Below are positions 1 to 6,006 of a stretch of DNA of 64,000 nucleotides, piece after piece. The notes beneath the pieces are model-generated. The model did not search any database and was not told where the DNA came from. It worked only from the letters and a program-made list of their open reading frames with translations. A program made the translations under genes and the position numbers. Source of the DNA: a virus; the IMG/VR virus record IMGVR_UViG_3300009502_000025, positions 1-64,000 of that record, one strand, 5' to 3'. Position 1 is the first letter of the stretch, and every line of letters begins with the position of its first letter.

Positions 1-16
1 AAGGAGAAGAAACGCG

Positions 17-145
17 ATGTATAAGTTTTTCAAGACAATTGGACTAATTATCAAAGATGTCTGGTTTGGCGAAGACTCGCATTCCGCTAATAGATATCGC
101 AACCAAAAGAATTTTCACTTTCCTCGCCACATGTGGCTCCCCTAA
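17..145 (+). CDS. Small protein of 42 residues, unknown function
   Basis: A short open frame starts with ATG ten bases after the ribosome site AAGGAG at positions 1-6 and ends in TAA at 143-145. The product is rich in aromatic and basic residues (starts MYKFFKTIGLIIKDVWFG) and has no motif I recognise. The strong ribosome site at the right spacing is the main support. The promoter for the next gene lies inside its last codons, so the two are transcribed separately or by read-through. Confidence 0.5.
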   Translation: MYKFFKTIGLIIKDVWFGEDSHSANRYRNQKNFHFPRHMWLP

Positions 146-166
146 ACTTATATTATATACACGTAC
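124..166 (+). promoter_or_regulatory. Early-type promoter, copy 1
   Basis: TCGCCA at 124-129 is followed 17 bases later by CTTATATT at 147-154, then ATATAC. The same pair of boxes with the same spacing occurs at 660, 14790 and 27490, and with one extra base at 37625. It drives the gene at 184. The -35 box here has TCG instead of TTG. Confidence 0.7.
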
Positions 167-183
167 AAACGCGGAGGACATAA

Positions 184-636
184 ATGCCTAAGAAAGGTCG
201 ACCTCTCTCTAAGGACCATAAAAAGAAGATGGCTGACGGGCGAGAGAAAGCGAAGTCCAAGAAAGTTTTCCAGGAGAAGGAAGTCATAACGATGGCAGGC
301 GAAAAGCCCACCGTTATCATAACTGGCAAGGAAATGAATGGCTTCGACTTTTGGCCTTGTCTCCGCGATGCGCTTCGACCGATACATCAGTATAGGTCCT
401 GCCGCTTGATCGAACGCGAAATCGCAGATCCCGCTGTGTGGAACAATCTTGACCTCGTCAAAAGTATGCTCTCCAAGTATGTCGTTCTTCAGGTCGGTCC
501 TACGGTGAAGCCGAAAAAAGCGAAGAAAGAAAAAGAAAAGAAGCCAAAGAAGCCTATGTCTGATGAGAGAAAAGCACAACTTGTGTCTCAAATGGCGAAG
601 GCCCGCGCGGCAAAAATCGCTAAAAATACCATATAA
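184..636 (+). CDS. Lysine-rich protein with NUMOD3-like segments at both ends
   Basis: The ATG follows a GCGGAGGA ribosome site and the promoter at 124. The 150-residue product has a basic start (GRPLSKDHKKKMADGREKAK) and a similar basic end (MSDERKAQLVSQMAKARAAK) around a neutral middle of about 80 residues. The two ends resemble the short NUMOD3 DNA-binding motif seen beside nuclease domains, but no nuclease domain is visible. A lysine-rich linker sits near residues 110-125. Nucleic-acid binding is an inference from charge and motif resemblance; the function is unknown. Confidence 0.75.
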   Translation: MPKKGRPLSKDHKKKMADGREKAKSKKVFQEKEVITMAGEKPTVIITGKEMNGFDFWPCLRDALRPIHQYRSCRLIEREIADPAVWNNLDLVKSMLSKYVVLQVGPTVKPKKAKKEKEKKPKKPMSDERKAQLVSQMAKARAAKIAKNTI

Positions 637-659
637 GTTCTAAAAAATCAGCTTTTTCT

Positions 660-701
660 TTGCCGCCGACGTTTAATGCGGTCTTATATTATATATGTAA
701 G
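660..701 (+). promoter_or_regulatory. Early-type promoter, copy 2
   Basis: TTGCCG at 660-665, 17-base spacer, then CTTATATT from 683 running into ATATATGTAAG. It precedes the gene at 737 by about 40 bases. The box after the -10 region (GTAAGCA) is shared with the copy at 37625. Confidence 0.8.
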
Positions 702-736
702 CACGGAAAACGAAAGAAATACGAGCGGAGGACCGA

Positions 737-1210
737 ATGGATATGAAGATGGCGAGGAAGCTGGCCGAGGTTCTGGACGATGTCTCCGGTAACGGTGATC
801 TTGGCAGGGCCGAAGCGGCCGCAGTCCTCCTTCTTATTGAGGTCAAGCGTCTTGAGAGGGAACTCGCTCAGAAGAACGATCGCATCGAGGACCTTTCAGA
901 AAAGGTTGCTCGCGCCCGATACGCAATAAACGCAATAAAGGTTGCGGTTCCAGTTCGAACTCCCGAGCAGTGTGCACTCGATTTCAGTAAGCAGGTCTAT
1001 GAGGATCTTTGCAGGCGATACCCTTCCGGCACCGTACCCATGGAGGTTTTCAATCGTCTCGAGAACCAGATTCGTCCGTACATGCGTTCAAAGGGTCTCC
1101 GGGTCATCTATCGCGGTCCGCGCAAATCAAATAACGTCCATTCGTGGTCGAAGCCTTCAATGACTAGGCGCTGTGATGCGACTGGCGCGAGCATCGTTTA
1201 CTCGAAGTAA
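737..1210 (+). CDS. Hypothetical protein with N-terminal coiled coil
   Basis: The ATG follows GCGGAGGA. The 157-residue product has a helical, heptad-like stretch at about residues 25-70 (VLLLIEVKRLERELAQKN and on) and a mixed C-terminal half with many basic residues. I recognise no family. Base use is GC-richer than the replication genes further on. It is the first of a short set of co-oriented genes ending near 1525. Confidence 0.7.
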   Translation: MDMKMARKLAEVLDDVSGNGDLGRAEAAAVLLLIEVKRLERELAQKNDRIEDLSEKVARARYAINAIKVAVPVRTPEQCALDFSKQVYEDLCRRYPSGTVPMEVFNRLENQIRPYMRSKGLRVIYRGPRKSNNVHSWSKPSMTRRCDATGASIVYSK

Positions 1211-1221
1211 GGGAGAGATAC

Positions 1222-1422
1222 GTGCTGACTAAGCTTGACAAGCGCACTGGACGCAGAGTTGTCATCGAGGATGGAAGTGTCTTCAGTATGACTCGCATAA
1301 CTTGTTTCTGCGGCTCCGAGTTCGATCTTATTTCCGAGTGTTCTTGTCCCCGGTGCGGGGAACGGTTTAATATCTTCGGACAGAATCTCAAGTCCGATGA
1401 AGACTACGATGAGGACTACTAA
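1222..1422 (+). CDS. Small zinc-ribbon protein
   Basis: The start is GTG at 1222, seven bases after GGGAGA. The 66-residue product has four clustered cysteines in a CFCG...CSCPRCG pattern (about residues 28-45), typical of a zinc ribbon, and an acidic tail rich in Asp, Glu and Tyr. Small ribbons of this kind in phages often contact nucleic acid or RNA polymerase, but nothing here shows which. Confidence 0.7.
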   Translation: MLTKLDKRTGRRVVIEDGSVFSMTRITCFCGSEFDLISECSCPRCGERFNIFGQNLKSDEDYDEDY

Positions 1423-1423
1423 G

Positions 1424-1525
1424 ATGAAGGAAGAGAAAGACATCACGATATGGCGGGCGGCTCTGGAGCTTATCTCTTTCTTGTTTTGTGTGCTCGTCAT
1501 CTTCTCATTCGCACTATTTAGGTAA
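1424..1525 (+). CDS. Single-pass membrane peptide of 33 residues
   Basis: The ATG lies one base after the stop of the zinc-ribbon gene. The peptide has a short charged start (MKEEKDITIW) followed by a hydrophobic stretch of about 20 residues (LELISFLFCVLVIFSFALF) and a terminal Arg. This is the layout of a small inner-membrane peptide. The ribosome site is weak (GAGG further upstream), so translation may be coupled to the preceding gene. Confidence 0.5.
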   Translation: MKEEKDITIWRAALELISFLFCVLVIFSFALFR

Positions 1526-1529
1526 TAGA

Positions 1530-2060
1530 AAAATTGTCTATCACAGTGACGCTCCGACCGTGCAGGAAGGAGATGATGGTTTCCCCATAAGGAAGGCCCA
1601 GCCAAAGTAGCTCTTCTGCAAAATGGTTCACCGTGATAGATTGTTTTAAGTTGGAGATTTTACATCGAAGCCTAGGCTAACGCCCATCAGGCAGAGCGAT
1701 CTGATTTTGACGAATCGACGTCAAGAGCTTTGGTGCGAAATCTTCAAACTAGGTCCCCGTTACACTTGCTGTGGTTACACTTGCTGTGTGGCGGAGAGCA
1801 GGACTAATCACCCTGGGGCCTGGGAGGCTGATTACCTCATGAAGCGGTCTTGGTTTCCCACTTCCCGTTCTGCGCAGAAGAATGGAAAGTGGCTGAAAAT
1901 ACTTTGAGGCTTAGTAATCTTGTTGTGTATATCGGTACCGTAGTGCACGACCGGGTGATAGGTGGAAATGCTGAGAAGTCGACCAGCCTAAGCCTCTGAG
2001 TATTTTCAAAGGGTAAGACGTAAAGGAGGTATCCGGGTTCAAATCCCGGGGAATAACACA
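1530..2060 (+). ncRNA. Large structured RNA candidate beside tRNA genes
   Basis: About 530 bases hold no credible gene but many long complementary pairs: 1537-1549 with 1628-1640 (12 of 13 pairs); 1561-1570 with 1611-1620; 1651-1661 with 1737-1747 (11 pairs including two G-U); a hairpin around 1710-1735; 1801-1810 with 1829-1836; a hairpin at 1858-1892; and 1895-1914 with 1988-2007 (19 of 20 pairs). It ends in a perfect T-arm-like hairpin at 2033-2049. Giant phage RNAs such as GOLLD and ROOL are known to lie next to tRNA genes, so this is a candidate of that kind. The class is not proven. Strand is taken from the flanking genes and tRNAs. Confidence 0.6.
1759..1788 (+). repeat. Perfect tandem duplication of a 15-base unit
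   Basis: GTTACACTTGCTGTG occurs twice in a row with no mismatch (1759-1773 and 1774-1788), inside the structured RNA candidate and between two of its hairpins. It may be a recent duplication of a structural element. Confidence 0.9.
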
Positions 2061-2061
2061 T

Positions 2062-2149
2062 AGGGGAGATTAGTGTAAGGGCAGCACGGAGGATTATGGC
2101 CTGTCTAGACGTCCACCTCCAGAGCCGGTTCGAATCCGGCACTCCCACA
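2062..2149 (+). tRNA. tRNA-like gene with a disturbed anticodon arm
   Basis: A canonical T arm is present (GCCGG-TTCGAAT-CCGGC, 2124-2140), as is a D arm (GTGT with GCAC around 2072-2087) with a GG-containing loop. The acceptor pairs GGGAG with CTCCC, but the ends are imperfect. Between the D and T arms there are 36 bases rather than about 23. The best stem there is GGAGG with CCTCC closing a 23-base loop, so no normal seven-base anticodon loop is visible. It could be a decayed tRNA, a tRNA with an insertion in the anticodon loop, or a tRNA mimic. No CCA is encoded. Confidence 0.4.
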
Positions 2150-2243
2150 TTAGACGGGTCTTATTTTCTATCCCTGGCAGGAAAAGGAGATGAGTATCGT
2201 CCTACTTTAGTTCAGAGACATGCCAGTGTTGAGAACGGAGCAG
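2150..2243 (+). other. Structured spacer between tRNA-like genes
   Basis: No open frame of note. CTGGCA at 2174-2179 can pair with TGCCAG at 2221-2226, and AGGA with TCCT inside it. It may be part of the same structured transcript as the flanking RNA genes. Confidence 0.3.
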
Positions 2244-2314
2244 ATTCGCTTATTGTTAATGGTAGCAAACCTCCGGTTCAGGGGGTAGAGCAGGTTCGAT
2301 TCCTGCAGCGAATA
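2244..2314 (+). tRNA. tRNA gene, anticodon not assignable
   Basis: The acceptor ATTCGCT pairs fully with AGCGAAT. The D stem TTGT pairs with GCAA around a GG-containing loop, and the T arm is GCAGG-TTCGATT-CCTGC. The anticodon stem CCTCC/GGGGG encloses only six bases (GGTTCA), with no T in the place of the usual U33. The length is 71 bases. This is either a tRNA with an unusual loop (reading as Glu UUC or Asn GUU depending on register) or one that has lost function. No CCA is encoded, as with the tRNA-Arg downstream. Confidence 0.6.
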
Positions 2315-2326
2315 GAGATTACTTAC

Positions 2327-2563
2327 ATGACTGAGAAAGAAAAGAATATTCAGTTGAAAAAAATCCGCGCTAAGATAGCCAATCTTACCGAGGCGTATGA
2401 GAAGTCTGTAGGCTCCTTAGAAGATCAGCTTTATACCCTCGAGGCTGTGGTGACCGAAGAAGAAAAAGTCAGGATAGAACTTGCTGGGGTCGCCGAGGCC
2501 TACTATGATGAAGTGAAGTGGCGAAAGCACGTCGAAGAAAACCAGATTCATAATCTTTGTTAA
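2327..2563 (+). CDS. Small coiled-coil protein of 78 residues
   Basis: I start this gene at the ATG at 2327, just after the tRNA, because the frame upstream runs through tRNA sequence. The product is highly charged and helical (KKIRAKIANLTEAYEKSVG and on) with clear heptads over most of its length. The ribosome site is weak. Its place between two tRNA genes, all co-oriented, suggests one transcript. Function unknown. Confidence 0.6.
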   Translation: MTEKEKNIQLKKIRAKIANLTEAYEKSVGSLEDQLYTLEAVVTEEEKVRIELAGVAEAYYDEVKWRKHVEENQIHNLC

Positions 2564-2573
2564 CATTATTTTT

Positions 2574-2647
2574 GGCCTTATAGTATAACTGGATAGTACG
2601 GCAGTTTCCTAAACTGTCAAGTGGGGGTTCGAGTCCTCTTAGGGCTA
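2574..2647 (+). tRNA. tRNA-Arg (anticodon CCU)
   Basis: All arms fold. The acceptor GGCCTTA pairs with TAGGGCT, the D stem GTAT pairs with GTAC, and the anticodon stem GCAGT/ACTGT has loop TTCCTAA giving CCU. The T arm is GGGGG-TTCGAGT-CCTCT with discriminator A. It would read the rare Arg codon AGG. No CCA is encoded, so the host must add it. Confidence 0.95.
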
Positions 2648-2661
2648 TTTTGGGGGATTTG

Positions 2662-3051
2662 ATGACAAGCGAGAGAGAACAATATCTTGTCGAAATGTAC
2701 TCTAAGCTTTTTCCTCCTATGCCAAATATCCGACGGTTTGGTTTCGAGCATGGCGACGGCTGGTTTGGACTTATCGAAGGTCTCTGTAAGGAGATCGATT
2801 CCTTGGGCGATATCGGCTTCGAATTCGACCAGATCAAGGAAAAGTTCGGCTCCTTACGCATCTACTACCACGGCGTAAATGATATGCTCAGAAGCCGACT
2901 CGTGGATTACCTAATTGATAAGTATGAGAACATGAGCAAGTCAACCTGCGAGGAATGTGGTGATGTTGCCCAGATAGAAAATGTCAACGGTTGGCTTACG
3001 ACATTGTGTCCGTGTCATCTTGAATCGTTCAAGAGGGAGAGCCTCAAATGA
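2662..3051 (+). CDS. Conserved phage protein with C-terminal zinc-finger cysteines
   Basis: I choose the ATG at 2662 rather than the upstream TTG at 2650, because GGGGGA at 2652-2657 is a good ribosome site for it. The 129-residue product has the pattern GWFGLIEGLCKEID followed by KEKFGSLRIYY, which I recall from small conserved phage proteins of unknown role. The C-terminal CEECG...CPCH motif (about residues 94-116) should bind zinc. Its last bases overlap the next gene. Confidence 0.8.
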   Translation: MTSEREQYLVEMYSKLFPPMPNIRRFGFEHGDGWFGLIEGLCKEIDSLGDIGFEFDQIKEKFGSLRIYYHGVNDMLRSRLVDYLIDKYENMSKSTCEECGDVAQIENVNGWLTTLCPCHLESFKRESLK

Positions 3052-3374
3052 AGCGGTTGTTTTTAATTCTTACTATATCTCTTTTCTCCATGTACCTGTT
3101 TGCTCAAGATCCCTTTATCGGTAAGACATTTCGCGTAGAATGTATGCCGCCAGATTTGGTCACAGCCACGCTCATAAAGGTGTATCCAGATTGGATGCGC
3201 TTTTTGAATGACAAAGGTGTGACCAAGTCTTATCCTTATCGAGTCAGTGAAAACTTGGTGTGGATCAGCAATATGGCGTACAGGTTCAAGACTCTGAAGA
3301 CAGGGGTTGAACTGGTGCCATGTTTTGATTTCGCGGAGTACAAATCTCTGAAGCTTATTGAGGTAAAGAAGTGA
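3048..3374 (+). CDS. Exported small protein with signal peptide
   Basis: It overlaps the preceding gene by four bases (ATGA), so translation is probably coupled. The first 20 residues (MKRLFLILTISLFSMYLFAQ) are a textbook signal peptide with a likely cut after FA-Q. The mature part is about 88 residues, rich in beta-type residues, and matches nothing I know. It should act in the periplasm or outside the infected cell. Confidence 0.75.
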   Translation: MKRLFLILTISLFSMYLFAQDPFIGKTFRVECMPPDLVTATLIKVYPDWMRFLNDKGVTKSYPYRVSENLVWISNMAYRFKTLKTGVELVPCFDFAEYKSLKLIEVKK

Positions 3375-3469
3375 TCAAAGCTACTATCATTTTCGACAAT
3401 AAGATGGCCTCGAGCATGGGGCATTATTACTTAACTGCAGGTCAATATGAAAATCTAGACCTACTATAA
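3371..3469 (+). CDS. Possible 32-residue protein overlapping the previous stop
   Basis: A GTG at 3371 overlaps the stop of the exported protein and follows GAGGT at usable spacing. The peptide starts MIKATIIFDNKMASSMGHYY. There is no motif to test it, so this is a tentative call based on the coupled start only. Confidence 0.35.
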   Translation: MIKATIIFDNKMASSMGHYYLTAGQYENLDLL

Positions 3470-3545
3470 ATAAAGGATTTTCAGGATGGCAACCTTAACT
3501 CGCCAGAGTTCTTTTCCAGTAAGACTTAAACCGTGTCTAGGTTCT

Positions 3546-3585
3546 AAAAATCCCGCTTCCCCTAACACGAGGCGGGATTTTTTCT
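3546..3585 (+). terminator. Rho-independent terminator
   Basis: AATCCCGC and GCGGGATT form an eight-pair stem followed by a T run. It separates the 2.3-3.5 kb group from the Nudix gene. Confidence 0.9.
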
Positions 3586-3610
3586 TTATACTAATTCAAA
3601 GAGGGTGTAA

Positions 3611-4039
3611 ATGCGAATATCTGCCGGATTGATCCTATATACAAAAAATAAAGAGATGTTGGCATGTATACCTTACGGTAAAGCTAAGTTTAATCATAAT
3701 AACCTTGACCTTCCTAAGGGTGGTATTGAACCAGGAGAATCTCCTAAGGAAGGTGTTGTTCGAGAGGTCAAGGAAGAGACAGGATTGGACGTATCGAAGT
3801 GGGACCTCGTAGACGTAGGTGAATTTCCTTACATGGAAGAGAAAAGGTTACATCTATTTATTTGTAAGGTGCCCAATTTAAACTTTGTGTCGGCCTTGAG
3901 TTGTCACTCCACCTTTAGTTACTTTGGTCGTATAGTTCCGGAGCATGTAGGCTACCGGGTTATAAAGTTTGAAGATATAAGGACCTCCTTCTATCGGAAG
4001 TTAGTTCCTATTTTAGAGAAAATATGTCAGAAGCTGTGA
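3611..4039 (+). CDS. Nudix hydrolase
   Basis: Residues 37-59 match the Nudix box: G, five residues, E, seven residues, then REVKEETGL. The family cleaves nucleoside diphosphates linked to another group with a divalent metal held by the box glutamates. The length of 142 residues is normal. The substrate cannot be told from sequence; in phages these enzymes may clean damaged nucleotides or remove caps from RNA. The ribosome site is AGAGGG. An ACTAATTC motif lies just upstream at 3590. Confidence 0.9.
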   Translation: MRISAGLILYTKNKEMLACIPYGKAKFNHNNLDLPKGGIEPGESPKEGVVREVKEETGLDVSKWDLVDVGEFPYMEEKRLHLFICKVPNLNFVSALSCHSTFSYFGRIVPEHVGYRVIKFEDIRTSFYRKLVPILEKICQKL

Positions 4040-4054
4040 GGATATAATATATTT

Positions 4055-4339
4055 ATGAAGCCCATACACGACGTCTACCGCGATTTTATCAATGACCCCA
4101 GAACCCTGACCAACTTGACAGCCATGGGATTCTCCCATGTGTGTGAACAAAAGCAGCAGGGGTTTACTACTATGGAATTTGTTCCAGGACAAGGATTGGT
4201 GGAAGTAACGTCCTTCGATTATGGGAGTAGATATAAAGCCTTAACTTCGATGCTGTTGACTCTTATTCAGACCGAGTACCCGGAGTTCCTTGTATCTCCA
4301 GAGGATTTAAAAAGTGACAGTTCTAATAGATCTGGATAA
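4055..4339 (+). CDS. Hypothetical protein, 94 residues
   Basis: It starts 15 bases after the Nudix stop, behind a GAGGAT site with rather wide spacing. No recognised domain. Its end overlaps the start of the nucleotidase gene by 26 bases in another frame, so the two are translated in tandem. Confidence 0.65.
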   Translation: MKPIHDVYRDFINDPRTLTNLTAMGFSHVCEQKQQGFTTMEFVPGQGLVEVTSFDYGSRYKALTSMLLTLIQTEYPEFLVSPEDLKSDSSNRSG

Positions 4340-4865
4340 TACTTGTAATGATTTCACCGGCTTGTTTATCAAGTGGGTCGAAAAATTAGGTTACGAGTTT
4401 GATTATGATAAATACGATTCCTGGGATATTGAGGATGCTATCGTCGCAGATAATCCCAGGAAAGTTTTAGCTGAGATTCTTGACAATCTTAAGTTCTGGG
4501 ATGAGCTGACGCCCCTGCCTGGGTGTGTCGAAGCCATGAGAAAAATCAATAGCAAGTATACTGTAAAAATAGTCACGATCCCCTGGAAGCCTGAATCTGC
4601 GTTTCAAAATCAAAAGAAAAAATGGGTCCGCAAGTACTTCCCCTTCATATCAAATAATCAAATCTCTTTCGAATCTAAAAAATGGTTAGTAGATGGCGAT
4701 GTCATTATAGACGATAAACCTGCTATTCTTAAAAAATCTGCCGACCTAAAACTAACTATAAAGCACATACAGCCTTACAACGAAGATACTGACACGGACT
4801 ATGAATTTTCTAACTGGTCTGAGGTTCCTAGCATTCTAAGAAAAGCTGAGAAGGACTTGGCATAA
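4314..4865 (+). CDS. 5'(3')-deoxyribonucleotidase-like HAD phosphatase
   Basis: The start is GTG at 4314. The DLDNT motif at residues 6-10 is the HAD nucleophile motif, and a later DVIIDDKPAIL segment (about residues 128-138) supplies the acidic metal ligands. This matches the NT5C-type family that removes phosphate from deoxynucleoside monophosphates. In a phage it would tune nucleotide pools together with the nearby dUTPase. The length of 183 residues is typical. Confidence 0.85.
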   Translation: MTVLIDLDNTCNDFTGLFIKWVEKLGYEFDYDKYDSWDIEDAIVADNPRKVLAEILDNLKFWDELTPLPGCVEAMRKINSKYTVKIVTIPWKPESAFQNQKKKWVRKYFPFISNNQISFESKKWLVDGDVIIDDKPAILKKSADLKLTIKHIQPYNEDTDTDYEFSNWSEVPSILRKAEKDLA

Positions 4866-4909
4866 TTTTCTACAAATCTCTCTATATTAAAAATTAAGAG
4901 GATATACTC

Positions 4910-5185
4910 ATGGTCAAAGACAGCTCCGGTATGCACTTCGATTCTTGGGATCGAGCTATAGATTACTTATCTCAAAATAACATAGGGCTAAAAATCAATA
5001 GAAATAAGTACTTATGGGTATGGAATGAAAACACTGAGTCCATAAGTTACTTAGGTGAAGAAGGGGACGACGATAATCTCCTACGAGCTCTGGAAAGAGC
5101 TATAGACAACCTCTTCTATAAGGTAGAAACAGGTCGACTAGGAAAAACAATTGGTGAAGATATTTCAGGAGAAATAAATGTATAA
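4910..5185 (+). CDS. Hypothetical protein, 91 residues
   Basis: A good AAGAGG ribosome site precedes the ATG. The product is acidic with an aromatic patch (NRNKYLWVWNENTESISYLG) and no known motif. It overlaps the start of queD by eight bases, so it belongs to that operon. Confidence 0.7.
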   Translation: MVKDSSGMHFDSWDRAIDYLSQNNIGLKINRNKYLWVWNENTESISYLGEEGDDDNLLRALERAIDNLFYKVETGRLGKTIGEDISGEINV

Positions 5186-5723
5186 TATTACGAAAGAGTT
5201 TGAATTCGCCTACGCTCATAGAATCTGGAATCAGAAATTAAATGGCCCACAAAGTCTCAATGCTAAGCCTAAGTGTAGAAACATACACGGACATAATGCT
5301 AGAGTTATTGTGGCCCTAAGTTCGCCAGGACTACAAAGCCATGGTGTGGTCCTGGATTATAACGAGCTAAACTTCTTCAAGAAGTTCCTAGATGAGGTTC
5401 TTGATCACAAGTACATCATCGATGAGTCAGACCCTCTTCTTCCTCAAGATGTGCTTATGAGAAATAAGTCTTCCTACAAAGTATTCGACACCTCTAATTT
5501 TCGAGAGAGCTGGGGGCGTGATGTAGATGATTTCGATCAGCCCCATCTAGAGTATCTCGAGTCCTTTGTAATTGTTCCTTTCGTTCCTACCTCTGAAAAC
5601 TTGGCCAAATGGTTGTTTGAGAACATTGAGCAGTATTTGGGCAAGATGGTGGCTAGTGTTACGTTCTCTGAGTCTGCAAAGACGACAGCAACTTACTTCA
5701 AAGATATATCGGCAGGAGCTTAA
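5178..5723 (+). CDS. queD: QueD-like 6-carboxytetrahydropterin synthase
   Basis: Family motifs are clear: AHRIW with the first zinc His (residue 14), CRNIHGHN with catalytic Cys33 and zinc ligands His37 and His39, VLDHK near residue 75, and PTSENLAKWLFE near residue 145. QueD makes 6-carboxy-tetrahydropterin on the route to preQ0, used for queuosine in tRNA or for 7-deazaguanine bases in phage DNA. The 181 residues exceed the usual 120, because of inserts between the motifs. No other pathway gene is visible in this window. Confidence 0.9.
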   Translation: MYNITKEFEFAYAHRIWNQKLNGPQSLNAKPKCRNIHGHNARVIVALSSPGLQSHGVVLDYNELNFFKKFLDEVLDHKYIIDESDPLLPQDVLMRNKSSYKVFDTSNFRESWGRDVDDFDQPHLEYLESFVIVPFVPTSENLAKWLFENIEQYLGKMVASVTFSESAKTTATYFKDISAGA

Positions 5724-5724
5724 A

Positions 5725-6006
5725 ATGAGTAAAAATACAGCAGATCAACTAGTGAAGTGTCCTGTGTGCAACGCGATGTCTTATCCCTTGGTTAATAAAT
5801 CTCAAATAGATTTTCTTAAGGATGGCGAAGAGATTCTTCTTATGTGTGGAGCCTGTAAGCGGATCATGAATCCCTTCTTCAAATTGTTTCAGAAGTATGC
5901 TGCAGAGTTTGAGGAGCTGAAGAAAGCAACAGATCCTGAACCAGAGGAAAAGCAAGAGGAATTTGAAAAGACCGAAGAGGCAAAGGTAGCTACTACCGAT
6001 GTTTGA
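5725..6006 (+). CDS. Zinc-ribbon protein with acidic tail
   Basis: It starts two bases after the queD stop with AGGAG inside the queD end. Two CxxC pairs (KCPVC near residue 11 and CGAC near residue 42) form a likely zinc ribbon. The last 30 residues are a Glu/Lys-rich tail. Its end overlaps dut by eight bases. Unknown function. Confidence 0.75.
   Translation: MSKNTADQLVKCPVCNAMSYPLVNKSQIDFLKDGEEILLMCGACKRIMNPFFKLFQKYAAEFEELKKATDPEPEEKQEEFEKTEEAKVATTDV

Noticed and set aside
1759-1788. CRISPR array
   Set aside because: Only two copies, directly adjacent, with no spacers.
1707-1907. 66-codon plus-strand frame inside the structured RNA
   Set aside because: Its sequence is explained by RNA helices and there is no ribosome site or protein-like composition.
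1530-2060. tmRNA or RNase P RNA
   Set aside because: I could not find the usual 5' end of tmRNA with its pairing to a CCA end and tag frame, nor the conserved RNase P blocks.
1895-2060. Group I intron in a tRNA
   Set aside because: The long helix at 1895-2007 looked like an intron stem, but the conserved core segments of group I introns are not visible and no split tRNA halves match across it.
2096-2326. Upstream extension of the gene at 2327
   Set aside because: It would translate through two tRNA-like genes; the ATG at 2327 is the sensible start.
3486-3610. Small frame starting at 3486
   Set aside because: It reads through a clear terminator hairpin and lacks a good ribosome site.
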